Assembly: GCA_027003085.1 (NCBI GenBank)
Contig: JALWYR010000131.1
Location: 1-18,686, forward strand
DNA: 18,686 nucleotides
Source of the DNA: Flavobacteriales bacterium
Lineage (GTDB): Bacteria; Bacteroidota; Bacteroidia; Flavobacteriales; Flavobacteriaceae
Direction of reading: 5' to 3'
A program made the translations under genes and the position numbers. Shown piece by piece: positions 1-6,605 of this stretch. Positions within the stretch are counted from its first letter, which is position 1, and every line of letters begins with the position of its first letter. The notes beneath the pieces were generated by a model, which saw nothing but the letters and a program-made list of their open reading frames with translations, was not told the DNA's origin and searched no databases.

Positions 1-1287
1 GCTATCGGATTTGCGCGAAGGTCCTTCGACCAGCACTTCCACCGTGCGGCCTACAAATTGTTGCATACGTTCGCGGCTGTGTTGTTGCTGCAAGGCGATA
101 ATTTCGTTCAGCCGGCGGATTTTAACATCACGTGGCACATCATCGGCAAGCCGTTTGGCGGCAGCGGTGCCGGGACGCTCGGAATAGGCAAACATAAAGC
201 CGAAGTCGAACCGGACGGCTTCCATAAGGGAAAGTGTATCGCGGTGGTCGGCTTCGGTTTCGGTGGGGAAGCCGGCAATCACATCGTGCGAAAGGGCCAC
301 ATCGGGTAAGATGCTGCGAATGTCGTGGATAAGTTCCAAATACTGCTCGCGGGTGTATTGGCGGTTCATCAATTGCAAAATCCGGTTGCTGCCCGACTGG
401 AAAGGCAAATGGATTTGCCGTCCGATGTTGGGATACCGCTTCATTACCCGGATAACATCGCGGGTCATATCCTGCGGATTGGACGTGGTAAAACGTATGC
501 GAAGCCCCGGGAAACGGGCGACCGTTTGTTCCAGCAGCTCGGCAAAGCGCACCGCCGATTGGCGAACACGGTCCGGTTGCTTGGCAAAATCTTTTTTTGG
601 TCCACCCCCATACCAGAGGTAACTGTCTACATTTTGGCCCAGGAGGGTAACTTCTTTGAAACCTTGACTTTGGAGTTCTTCGATTTCGTGCCAAATGGTT
701 TCGGGCCGGCGGCTGCGTTCGCGTCCGCGCGTAAAGGGAACCACGCAGAAGGTGCACATATTATCGCATCCGCGGGTGATGGACACAAAAGCCGACACGC
801 CGTTGGAATTGATACGAACAGGCGGAATATCGTCGTAGGTTTCTTCCAAACTGAGCAACACATTGACCGCCTTGCGCCCGTCGCGCAATTGGTTGAGCAT
901 TGCGGGCAATTGGCGGTAACTATCGGGGCCGGCCACCAGGTCCACCAGTTTTTCCTCTTCGAGGATTTGTTCTTTGAGCCGTTCGGCCATACAACCGATA
1001 AGCCCTACTTTCAGGCCCGGACGGCGGCGTTTGAGCCCGCGGAAATGTTGAAGCCGGTTGCGCACGGTTTGTTCGGCCTTGTCGCGCACGGCACAGGTAT
1101 TGACCAAAATAAGGTCGGCCGCTTCGGGGCGGTCGGTAATGGCATAACCCTGGCCTTGGAGGATGGAAGCCACGATTTCGCTGTCGTTGGCATTCATTTG
1201 GCAGCCGTAGGTTTCGATATACACGGCTTGGTTGCCACCGGGCCGGCGGGCAACGGGAATTTTTTCAAATACGGGCTTCGGGGTCAT
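1..1287 (-). CDS. miaB: MiaB, tRNA-2-methylthio-N6-dimethylallyladenosine synthase (C-terminus cut by window)
   Basis: Radical-SAM methylthiotransferase that adds the methylthio group at C2 of N6-isopentenyl-A37 in tRNAs reading UNN codons. The reverse strand translates openly from the ATG at 1287 down to base 1, giving 429 codons with no stop, so only the last part of the C-terminal TRAM domain is missing. The N-terminal UPF0004 domain starts with YIETYGCQMN (Cys29) and has further cysteines in VNTCAVRDKAE and GCMAE. The radical-SAM cluster motif is CDNMCTFC (Cys174, Cys178, Cys181), preceded by ITRG. LGQNVDSY and HLPFQSGSNRIL are typical of MiaB rather than of RimO or MtaB. The visible end, LVEGPSRKSDS, is the start of TRAM. 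The start is fixed because an in-frame stop lies two codons upstream. It is divergent from pheS across the hairpin-array gap and has its own promoter at 1305-1312. Confidence 0.96.
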   Translation of the reverse strand, partial: MTPKPVFEKIPVARRPGGNQAVYIETYGCQMNANDSEIVASILQGQGYAITDRPEAADLILVNTCAVRDKAEQTVRNRLQHFRGLKRRRPGLKVGLIGCMAERLKEQILEEEKLVDLVAGPDSYRQLPAMLNQLRDGRKAVNVLLSLEETYDDIPPVRINSNGVSAFVSITRGCDNMCTFCVVPFTRGRERSRRPETIWHEIEELQSQGFKEVTLLGQNVDSYLWYGGGPKKDFAKQPDRVRQSAVRFAELLEQTVARFPGLRIRFTTSNPQDMTRDVIRVMKRYPNIGRQIHLPFQSGSNRILQLMNRQYTREQYLELIHDIRSILPDVALSHDVIAGFPTETEADHRDTLSLMEAVRFDFGFMFAYSERPGTAAAKRLADDVPRDVKIRRLNEIIALQQQHSRERMQQFVGRTVEVLVEGPSRKSDS

Positions 1288-1304
1288 ATATCACTCTTGA
1301 AATA

Positions 1305-1312
1305 CAAAGGTA
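1305..1312 (-). promoter_or_regulatory. Bacteroidota -7 promoter element for miaB
   Basis: Read on the minus strand this is TACCTTTG, a full match to the TAnnTTTG element of the Bacteroidota primary sigma factor, 17 bases before the miaB start. The -33 match is weak: TCTG about 21 bases upstream. The 5' untranslated leader would be only about 10-12 bases. Confidence 0.5.
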
Positions 1313-1375
1313 AGGATAATTCTGCCAATATGACAGATTCCGGCAAATGAATTTTTTTAGCCGGGTGGAAACGGG

Positions 1376-1426
1376 CTAACTAATTTTGAATTATGAATTT
1401 TGAATTATGAATTGATTTTAGGTTAG
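1376..1426 (+). repeat. AT-rich module: two perfect 14-base repeats inside an inverted repeat (copy A)
   Basis: TTTTGAATTATGAA occurs twice in tandem, perfectly, at 1384-1397 and 1398-1411, followed by TTGATTT. The pair is framed by CTAACTAA (1376-1383) and TTAGGTTAG (1418-1426), which are complementary apart from one bulged G. A diverged copy with the same layout is at 14060-14111. No coding capacity is evident. It directly precedes the GC-rich hairpin array. Confidence 0.75.
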
Positions 1427-1439
1427 TTGTGAGGGTTTT

Positions 1440-1910
1440 TTGAGTGATAAAGGCCGGGCTCGCCGGTATGCAAGGAGACCGAAGCACTGCGCTTGCAAAG
1501 TGCGGAGGGCTCCGCAGCACGCGAAGGGAGACGCCGCTAGGTGGCTCCCGGAGTTGCCGAGGAAACCGAAGGGTTCCGAGGCCCGCGAAGCAAGACCAAC
1601 GGCAAAGCGAAGCGGAGCCGGAAGGGCTTGCGGAGCAGCGAAGGGAAACAAGGCGCGGCCAAAAGCGCAGGCCTTTGGAAGCCGTAGGTTCCCGGAGCCG
1701 CGAAGTGAAACGCCGTTAGGCGGTTCACGGAGCGCCGGAGCGAGACCGTCAGGGCTCGCGGAGGGCGGAACAAGACAAGGCGCTGCCTTTGGCGCCGGCC
1801 TTTGGAAGCCGCAGGCTTGTGGAGCCGTGGAGGCAGACCGCAGGGCTGCCGGAACTGCGAAGTGAGACCCGCAGGGGCTCATGAAGCCCCGGAGCGCCCG
1901 GAGGGCGCGG
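1440..1910 (+). repeat. GC-rich array of small imperfect hairpins (copy A)
   Basis: About 470 bases made of hairpin units, often 30-35 bases apart, joined by linkers resembling CGGAGC..GCGAAG. Short units have the form stem-A-CC or CGCC-loop of 3-4-GG or GGYG-G-stem', with an unpaired A·G at the same place. Members are at 1526-1549 (GGGAG/CTCCC), 1561-1577 (GGAA/TTCC), 1705-1728 (GTGAA/TTCAC), 1740-1759 (GCGAG/CTCGC), 1832-1850 (GGCAG/CTGCC) and 1862-1882 (GTGAG/CTCAT). Two 51-base long units are at 1643-1693 and 1770-1820. Fully paired hairpins lie at 1502-1515 and 1894-1908. The array begins with a block, GGCCGGGCTCGCCGG (1452-1466), that is also present in copy B. I see no gene here; the open frames are arginine/proline/glycine-rich repeat translations. 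It lies between the miaB and pheS promoters. Confidence 0.85.
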
Positions 1911-1957
1911 AGGGACAACAGTAAAAAAATGAAACGCGCCGTGTCGGGGAAAAAACC

Positions 1958-1965
1958 TATTTTTG
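1958..1965 (+). promoter_or_regulatory. Bacteroidota -7 promoter element for pheS
   Basis: TATTTTTG matches TAnnTTTG fully and lies 23 bases before the pheS ATG. No convincing TTTG -33 element is seen at the usual distance. The element lies outside the hairpin array, on its pheS side. Confidence 0.4.
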
Positions 1966-1988
1966 TGCTTTGCAAACACGGCGAATTT

Positions 1989-3011
1989 ATGTTGGAAAAT
2001 ATCGAAAAATATTTGCAGGAAGTGGCGGCCTTCGAAAGCAACGACCCGGCCGAAATCGAACAATTCCGTATCCGTTTTGCGGGGCGCAAAGGTATTATCA
2101 ATGATTTGTTTGCCGCCTTCAAGAACGTGCCCAAGGAAGACAAACCGCGCTACGGGCAGTTGCTCAACCGGCTCAAACAAGCCGTAAATCAAAAGGTTGC
2201 GGAACTCAAAGCCGCAGCGCAAGAAAGCGAATCGTCGCAGGGTGGGGGTTTGGATGTTACACGTCCGGGCTATCCCTACCGGCTGGGGGCGCGGCATCCG
2301 GTGATGATTGTGCGCAACCGGATTTTGGACATTTTCCGGCGCATCGGTTTCAACGTGTCCGAAGGGCCCGAAATTGAGGACGATTGGCACAATTTTACGG
2401 CCTTGAACCTGCCCGAATATCATCCGGCACGCGATATGCAGGACACCTTTTTCGTGGAATTGCATCCCGACTGGCTGCTGCGCACGCACACATCGTCGGT
2501 GCAAATCCGTTATATGGAAAAACACCGGCCGCCCATTCGCACCGTTTCGCCCGGGCGGGTTTACCGCAACGAAGACGTGAGTGCCCGGTCGCACCTGATG
2601 TTCCATCAGGTTGAGGGTTTATATATCGACACCGGCGTTTCGTTTGCCGATTTGAAGCAGACTTTGCTGTATTTTACGCGTGAGATGTTCGGCGAAAAAT
2701 CGCGTATCCGTATGCGGCCGTCCTATTTTCCGTTTACCGAACCCAGTGCCGAAGTGGATGTGTATTGGGGATTGGAAACCGAAGAGGATTACCGGATTAC
2801 CAAAGGCACGGGCTGGCTGGAAATTATGGGCGCCGGAATGGTGGATCCCAATGTGTTGCGCAATATGAACATCGACCCTGAAAAATATTCGGGTTTTGCG
2901 TTCGGAATGGGCATTGAGCGGATTGTGATGTTGCTATATCAAATTCCCGACATTCGACTGCTATTTGAAAACGATATGCACTTTTTGGAACAATTCAAAT
3001 CCGTTTTATGA
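1989..3011 (+). CDS. pheS: Phenylalanine-tRNA ligase alpha subunit
   Basis: Catalytic subunit of the alpha2-beta2 class II synthetase that charges tRNA-Phe in the cytoplasm. The ATG at 1989 gives 340 residues, the normal length for the family. The frame is open further upstream to 1881, but those codons come from the hairpin array and give a basic extension unlike PheS. Residues about 1-85 form the N-terminal coiled coil (MLENIEKYLQ...). The catalytic core follows: RDMQDTFF near 148, class II motif 2 around residues 190-212 (VYRNEDVSARSH, then FHQVEGLYID), and motif 3 near 305-330 (FGMGIERIVMLLY, then DIRLLFENDMHFLEQF). No pheT is present nearby, so the beta subunit must be encoded elsewhere. 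The stop overlaps the arcC start as ATGA, suggesting cotranscription and translational coupling. Confidence 0.97.
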   Translation: MLENIEKYLQEVAAFESNDPAEIEQFRIRFAGRKGIINDLFAAFKNVPKEDKPRYGQLLNRLKQAVNQKVAELKAAAQESESSQGGGLDVTRPGYPYRLGARHPVMIVRNRILDIFRRIGFNVSEGPEIEDDWHNFTALNLPEYHPARDMQDTFFVELHPDWLLRTHTSSVQIRYMEKHRPPIRTVSPGRVYRNEDVSARSHLMFHQVEGLYIDTGVSFADLKQTLLYFTREMFGEKSRIRMRPSYFPFTEPSAEVDVYWGLETEEDYRITKGTGWLEIMGAGMVDPNVLRNMNIDPEKYSGFAFGMGIERIVMLLYQIPDIRLLFENDMHFLEQFKSVL

Positions 3012-3961
3012 GCACCGGACAAGTGGCTGTGGTGGCTTTGGGCGGCAATGCGTTGAGTGGGCCCGGCGACGACGGAAGCATTCGTAGTATGCGGCGGCAT
3101 ATTCGCCGTGCGGTGGAGGCCTTGTTTGCCCTGCGGGCGCAGGGTTTCCGCTTGGTTATTACGCACGGGAACGGTCCGCAAGTGGGTGCGCAGCTTTTAA
3201 AAAACGATGCCGGCAAGCAGGTTTACGGGCTGCCGGCTTATCCGTTGGACGTGTTGGTGGCCGATACGCAAGGCGAAATCGGTTATTTGATTGAAAATGC
3301 GTGGCGTAATCTGTTGCAAGAAAACAATCACGAAGCCAAGGTGGCGTCTTTGGTAAGTATGATAGAGGTGGACCCTTCGGATCCGGCTTTTAAAAATCCC
3401 GTAAAACGGGTGGGGAAAACCTATTATGATGCGGACGAAGTTCGCCGTTTGGCTGCCGAAAAATCCTGGCAATTCCTCGAAGAAACCAAAAACGGCCGCA
3501 CGGGCTGGCGCCGGGTGGTGCCTTCCCCTGTTCCGCAGGCGGTGGTCAATGCCGGTGCGCTTCGTGTATTGTTGGATGCCGGTTTCGACCTTATTGCCGG
3601 CGGCGGAGGCGGCATTCCCGTAAGTCGCAACCCTGACGGAAACTTGCAGCCGGTGGAGGCGGTGATCGACAAGGATTTGACTTCGGCCCTTATTGCGCGC
3701 ACGCTGGATGCAGGAAAGTTGATCATTCTGACCGATGTGCCGCAGGTATATTTGAACTACGGCAAACCCGCCCAGAAAGCAATCGACCGGGTGAGTGTAG
3801 CGGACTTGGAGGAACTCATCGAGCAAGGCCAATTCGGCGCCGGCAATATGTTGCCCAAAGTCCGGGCGGCGATGGATTTTGCCCGCCGGAGCGGTCATCC
3901 GGCGATAATTACCGATTTCGAGGGTTTGGCCGGTGGAAACGGGACGCAAATAATGCCGTAA
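3008..3961 (+). CDS. arcC: Carbamate kinase
   Basis: Amino-acid kinase family enzyme that reversibly converts carbamoyl phosphate and ADP to ATP and carbamate; it is the ATP-yielding step of arginine/agmatine or purine-derived ureido catabolism. At 317 residues it is full length. Visible signatures are VVALGGNAL at residues 8-16, ITHGNGPQVG at 51-60, DTQGEIGYLIENAW, the GGGGGIPV nucleotide-binding loop, DKDLTSALIA, LTDVPQVYLNYG, the FGAGNMLPKV lysine motif and the C-terminal GNGTQI. It overlaps pheS by four bases (ATGA). No arginine deiminase or ornithine carbamoyltransferase gene is in the window, so its pathway partner is unknown. Pairing it with pheS looks like operon convenience rather than a functional link. 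Confidence 0.93.
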   Translation: MSTGQVAVVALGGNALSGPGDDGSIRSMRRHIRRAVEALFALRAQGFRLVITHGNGPQVGAQLLKNDAGKQVYGLPAYPLDVLVADTQGEIGYLIENAWRNLLQENNHEAKVASLVSMIEVDPSDPAFKNPVKRVGKTYYDADEVRRLAAEKSWQFLEETKNGRTGWRRVVPSPVPQAVVNAGALRVLLDAGFDLIAGGGGGIPVSRNPDGNLQPVEAVIDKDLTSALIARTLDAGKLIILTDVPQVYLNYGKPAQKAIDRVSVADLEELIEQGQFGAGNMLPKVRAAMDFARRSGHPAIITDFEGLAGGNGTQIMP

Positions 3962-3994
3962 AGTTACCCGCATTCCACCGGCCGCAGATGTTTT

Positions 3995-5356
3995 TTATTC
4001 CCAACGGATGCGCCGTGAAAAATACATCATCACCGCCACAATAATAAACAGCCCGACACTACCTACAAGCAGGGCATAGTCTTGTAAGCTAACGATGCTA
4101 AAAATGTAGGTGTAAAGCAGGCCCAATCCCAGCAATATTTGTGCGCCGAATCGTTTGGAATGCAAAACCGACCGGGCATACCAACCGATAAGACCCACCG
4201 TTGCGAGGGCCGAAACGGCATAGGCGGCATTGAAATTCCATTGTTCGGAAATCGACAGCAGTAAGGTGTAGAATACCACCAGCGCAAGTCCCACCAGGAA
4301 ATAATGGAAAAAATGCATCCGGATGTGCGCGATTTGTTGGATGATAAAAAAGAGCATAAAGGTCAGGAAAATAACCAAATAGGCATATTTGGCGGTTCTT
4401 TTGGTTTTCCGGTAATGATCCACGGGAATGAGCAGGCGCACGCCCAACCGGTGTTGTTGCATGTTTCCAAGGTCGATGCGGTCGGCATAAACGGTTTTGA
4501 AGGGGCGTTGGTATTCGATAACTTTCCATTGGGCTTCGAAACCTTGATTGTTGGGAAGGATTTTTTGGGAATTGTCGGGAAGATATTCACCCGTGAACGA
4601 AGGGTGCGGCCAATCGGATTGCATGCTCACCCGGGTGGTTTTGCCCAAGGGAACAAGATTCAGTTCCTTGTTGCCTTTTAGCGACAGGTTCATCCTGAAA
4701 TGTATTTCACCTGATGTTTCGAAGAGATTCCGCCCCAAGGGTTTTGTGGCAAAGACCGGAAAGTCGGTTTGCAAGTATTGATCTTCATCGGGCCGGAACA
4801 CCAAGGGCTTATCGCCGGAGGTTTCGATGGACACTTTTTCGGTTAAATTGCGTCCGTCGGAGATGATAAATTCCCAACGGGCGCTTTGCCAAAGGATGTC
4901 TTGCGGAAGAATGTTTTTTCCTGTTAAGTTGGGATATTTGAAATATCCGGTTAGGCCGGTTTCGGAACGGAAAACCACAGCCCGGTAAATGCCTTTGTGC
5001 CGGGTGGATGTTTGCAGGTTCGTGTGAATTTGAAGTTCTTCGGGAAGGATATAGAAGTAGCGTATTTCTTTAAACATCCGTTTTGGTTCGCCATCGGATC
5101 CTTTATATGTAATGTAGTGCCGGTAAGGAATTTTCAGTATCGGTCCGGCAAGTGTAACGGGGCCTCCCCACGCACGGCCTATTTCCCGGACGGCTTGTTC
5201 CTTGTTGTTTTGGCGTTCGTCGATGAGCCAGTTTACATAGGATATGGGAATCATTAGCACCAGGGTAAGCATTCCCAATACCACAAGGCGCAGCCCGGTG
5301 GATTCTTTAATTGATTTTTTGGGTTGTTGCGGTTGGATGTTTTGTTTAGTGTTCAT
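3995..5356 (-). CDS. creD: CreD-family inner membrane protein
   Basis: Member of the CreD/Cet family, inner-membrane proteins linked in Enterobacteria to the CreBC response, envelope integrity and colicin E2 tolerance; the biochemical role is unknown. It has 453 residues, near the family norm. The N-terminus (KSIKESTGLRLVVLGMLTLV...) holds one membrane segment at about 23-45, followed by the conserved VNWLIDERQNNKEQAVREIGRAWGG-type family signature, of which the core is WLIDERQ and WGGPVTLAGP. A large extracytoplasmic region runs to about residue 325. Five or six membrane helices follow to the end (YAYLVIFLTFMLFFII onward). It is the last gene of a minus-strand cluster with a winged-helix regulator and a membrane protein. 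The 69-base gap before it contains a second operator-like inverted repeat (5393-5409), so it may also have its own promoter. It converges with arcC. Confidence 0.92.
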   Translation of the reverse strand: MNTKQNIQPQQPKKSIKESTGLRLVVLGMLTLVLMIPISYVNWLIDERQNNKEQAVREIGRAWGGPVTLAGPILKIPYRHYITYKGSDGEPKRMFKEIRYFYILPEELQIHTNLQTSTRHKGIYRAVVFRSETGLTGYFKYPNLTGKNILPQDILWQSARWEFIISDGRNLTEKVSIETSGDKPLVFRPDEDQYLQTDFPVFATKPLGRNLFETSGEIHFRMNLSLKGNKELNLVPLGKTTRVSMQSDWPHPSFTGEYLPDNSQKILPNNQGFEAQWKVIEYQRPFKTVYADRIDLGNMQQHRLGVRLLIPVDHYRKTKRTAKYAYLVIFLTFMLFFIIQQIAHIRMHFFHYFLVGLALVVFYTLLLSISEQWNFNAAYAVSALATVGLIGWYARSVLHSKRFGAQILLGLGLLYTYIFSIVSLQDYALLVGSVGLFIIVAVMMYFSRRIRWE

Positions 5357-5392
5357 AGTGCATGATTTTTATGGTTTTCGGAAAAGAAAAGT

Positions 5393-5409
5393 TCTTTGTT
5401 TTTCAAAGT
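5393..5409. promoter_or_regulatory. Candidate operator before creD
   Basis: Inverted repeat TCTTTG-N5-CAAAGT, five of six base pairs matched. It has the same spacing and half-sites as the perfect repeat at 6350-6366 upstream of the first gene of the cluster. On the minus strand it contains TTACTTTG, a near match to the -7 element, in the gap just before creD. It is a candidate site for the winged-helix regulator encoded at 5426-5728. Confidence 0.5.
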
Positions 5410-5425
5410 AAATATTCAAAAAAAA

Positions 5426-5728
5426 TTATTCTTTTTGTCGTTTGATCAGGTTTTCCAGTGCTTCGATATGTTGTTCGAATGCTTTTCGTCCGCTGTCGGT
5501 AGCTTGGTAAGCCGTATGCGGTTTCCGGCCCAGGAAGCTTTTGTGCACGCTGATATATCCGGCTTTTTCGAGGGCTTTGAGGTGGCTGGCCAAATTACCG
5601 TCGGTTACTTCGAGGATGCGTTTTAGGCTATTAAAGTCCATTTGCTCATTGACCATAAGCATACTCATGATGCCCAGGCGGATTTTGTTGGAGAAAATTT
5701 TGTTGATATGGCGGAAAATGTCTTTCAT
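5426..5728 (-). CDS. Winged-helix transcriptional regulator of the creD cluster
   Basis: Small cytoplasmic DNA-binding protein of 100 residues, consisting of a single winged-helix domain of the MarR/ArsR-like type (HTH_27 class). Helices run through FSNKIRLGIMSMLMVNEQ and DFNSLKRILEV. The recognition helix is about residues 42-58 (TDGNLASHLKALEKAGYI), and the wing with conserved GRKPHTAYQATDSGRKAF follows at about 66-83. No effector or metal-binding domain is present. It overlaps the upstream membrane-protein gene by ATGA, so the two are probably translated in a coupled way, and creD follows 69 bases later. Two matching inverted repeats, one before the cluster and one before creD, make autoregulation and creD regulation likely; this is inference from placement. 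Confidence 0.88.
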   Translation of the reverse strand: MKDIFRHINKIFSNKIRLGIMSMLMVNEQMDFNSLKRILEVTDGNLASHLKALEKAGYISVHKSFLGRKPHTAYQATDSGRKAFEQHIEALENLIKRQKE

Positions 5729-6339
5729 GATTTGCTTACAGACCTACGGTCGTATTTGAAATACAGCCAAATTCCCATAAGAATATGCAGCACGCCGAAT
5801 CCAAAGGCCCAGCTCCACAATCCGTAGTAGGGAAAAAACAATGCCACCAGGCCCGTGAGGATTTCCAGCAATCCGAAATAGAAAATATCGGAATAGGTGT
5901 AGCGGGCGGCGGCCACCATCGACAAACCGTAGAAAACCAATGTGGCGGAAGCCACAACGGTGTAGTATCCGTTCAGGATTAATCCCAAACCGAACAAACC
6001 ACCGGTGATCAATGGCAAAACGGCGGCCCGTATCATGTTCCAGAGTGCGGGGTCCCAAAAACTTTCGTTGTGTTTCCGTGCCTTGCGGTGGGCAAAAAAT
6101 GCCGCGGTTCCCAGGGCCAAAACCAAAGTGGCCATAGCCAAAGCGGTCAATGCCACGATGATTTCCATTCGCGTATATGCGTGGGCAGCGGATATAATTT
6201 CCCGGGCCCACCAAGCGGCCATCAAAGCGTAGGAACCCACCAAAATACCACTCAACCCGCTGATAGAAAAGAATTTGGACGAACGCAACATCATCCGTTT
6301 GATGTCTTGAAGGTTTTCTAAATAATGTTGTTCATTCAT
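5725..6339 (-). CDS. Conserved multi-pass membrane protein, first gene of the creD cluster
   Basis: Protein of 204 residues starting MNEQHYLENLQDIKRMM. The frame extends eight codons further only through a TTG that lies in the promoter, so the ATG at 6339 is preferred. About six hydrophobic segments are visible: residues 22-47 (FFSISGLSGILVGSYALMAA), a second around 58-83, two more between about 97 and 142, and two in the C-terminal part ending in WAFGFGVLHILMGIWLYFKYD. The N-terminal tail is charged and cytoplasmic-like. I do not recognise a named domain. By position it is the partner often found with a small winged-helix regulator in Bacteroidota. It overlaps that regulator gene by four bases. 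The role is unknown; a sensor or anti-repressor role for the regulator is possible but unsupported. Confidence 0.8.
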   Translation of the reverse strand: MNEQHYLENLQDIKRMMLRSSKFFSISGLSGILVGSYALMAAWWAREIISAAHAYTRMEIIVALTALAMATLVLALGTAAFFAHRKARKHNESFWDPALWNMIRAAVLPLITGGLFGLGLILNGYYTVVASATLVFYGLSMVAAARYTYSDIFYFGLLEILTGLVALFFPYYGLWSWAFGFGVLHILMGIWLYFKYDRRSVSKS

Positions 6340-6349
6340 GTCGAAAAGA

Positions 6350-6366
6350 ACTTTGTGATGCAAAGT
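6350..6366. promoter_or_regulatory. Candidate operator (perfect inverted repeat) upstream of the creD cluster
   Basis: ACTTTG-TGATG-CAAAGT: perfect 6-base half-sites with a 5-base spacer. It lies 11 bases before the ATG at 6339 and overlaps the -7 element at 6361-6368, so a bound protein would block initiation. The near copy at 5393-5409 supports a shared regulator. Confidence 0.55.
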
Positions 6367-6392
6367 AATGAATTTATTTTCATTTATCCAAA
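6361..6392 (-). promoter_or_regulatory. Promoter of the membrane protein-regulator-creD cluster
   Basis: On the minus strand TTTG (6389-6392) is followed after 20 bases by TTACTTTG (6361-6368), which differs from TAnnTTTG at one position. Spacing fits the Bacteroidota -33/-7 rule. The -7 element overlaps the inverted repeat at 6350-6366. Confidence 0.55.
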
Positions 6393-6509
6393 TGGGTAAT
6401 TATTTGCGGGAATAAGGTGAATACAAATCGATCCTCCGTAAAAGACACATTTGCCGGAAAAAAGCGTCATTTCAGGCCGGCGGTAGGGGTTTATTTAAAA
6501 AATATTTCC

Positions 6510-6517
6510 TATAATTG
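6510..6517 (+). promoter_or_regulatory. Possible -7 element for rho
   Basis: TATAATTG fits five of the six fixed positions of TAnnTTTG and lies about 90 bases before the rho ATG, leaving a long leader. The -33 candidate upstream (TTTA) is poor. This is the best candidate in an otherwise featureless gap. Confidence 0.25.
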
Positions 6518-6605
6518 CAGTGTAATTCCGGTTCCGGAATTTTCTTTTCCTTTCAACTTCCTGTTGATTTATGAATTTTCCCGTTAATGTTTTAAACCCA
6601 TCGAG

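Noticed and set aside
325..1350. Plus-strand open frame of 341 codons opposite miaB
   Set aside because: The opposite strand encodes an unmistakable MiaB over the same bases; the plus-strand product matches nothing and has shadow-like composition.
1357..1379. Hairpin TTAGCC...GGCTAA as a terminator
   Set aside because: The T run precedes the stem on the plus strand and would be an A run after it on the minus strand; both neighbouring genes point away.
1440..1865. Plus-strand frame of 141 codons in the GC-rich array
   Set aside because: Translation of the hairpin repeats gives Arg/Gly/Pro/Ala-rich sequence, several frames are open at once, and no start signal is present.
1440..1910. CRISPR array
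   Set aside because: Units are hairpins of varying sequence without constant repeats alternating with unique spacers, and no cas genes are nearby.
1881..1988. Longer PheS start at 1881
   Set aside because: The extra 36 codons derive from the array and include a basic run not found in PheS; the -7 element at 1958-1965 would fall inside them.
1418..2606. Minus-strand frames running from the array into pheS
   Set aside because: They overlap pheS antisense and consist of repeat translation plus PheS shadow.
3962..3994. Bidirectional terminator between arcC and creD
   Set aside because: The 33-base gap has no convincing stem followed by a T run on either strand.
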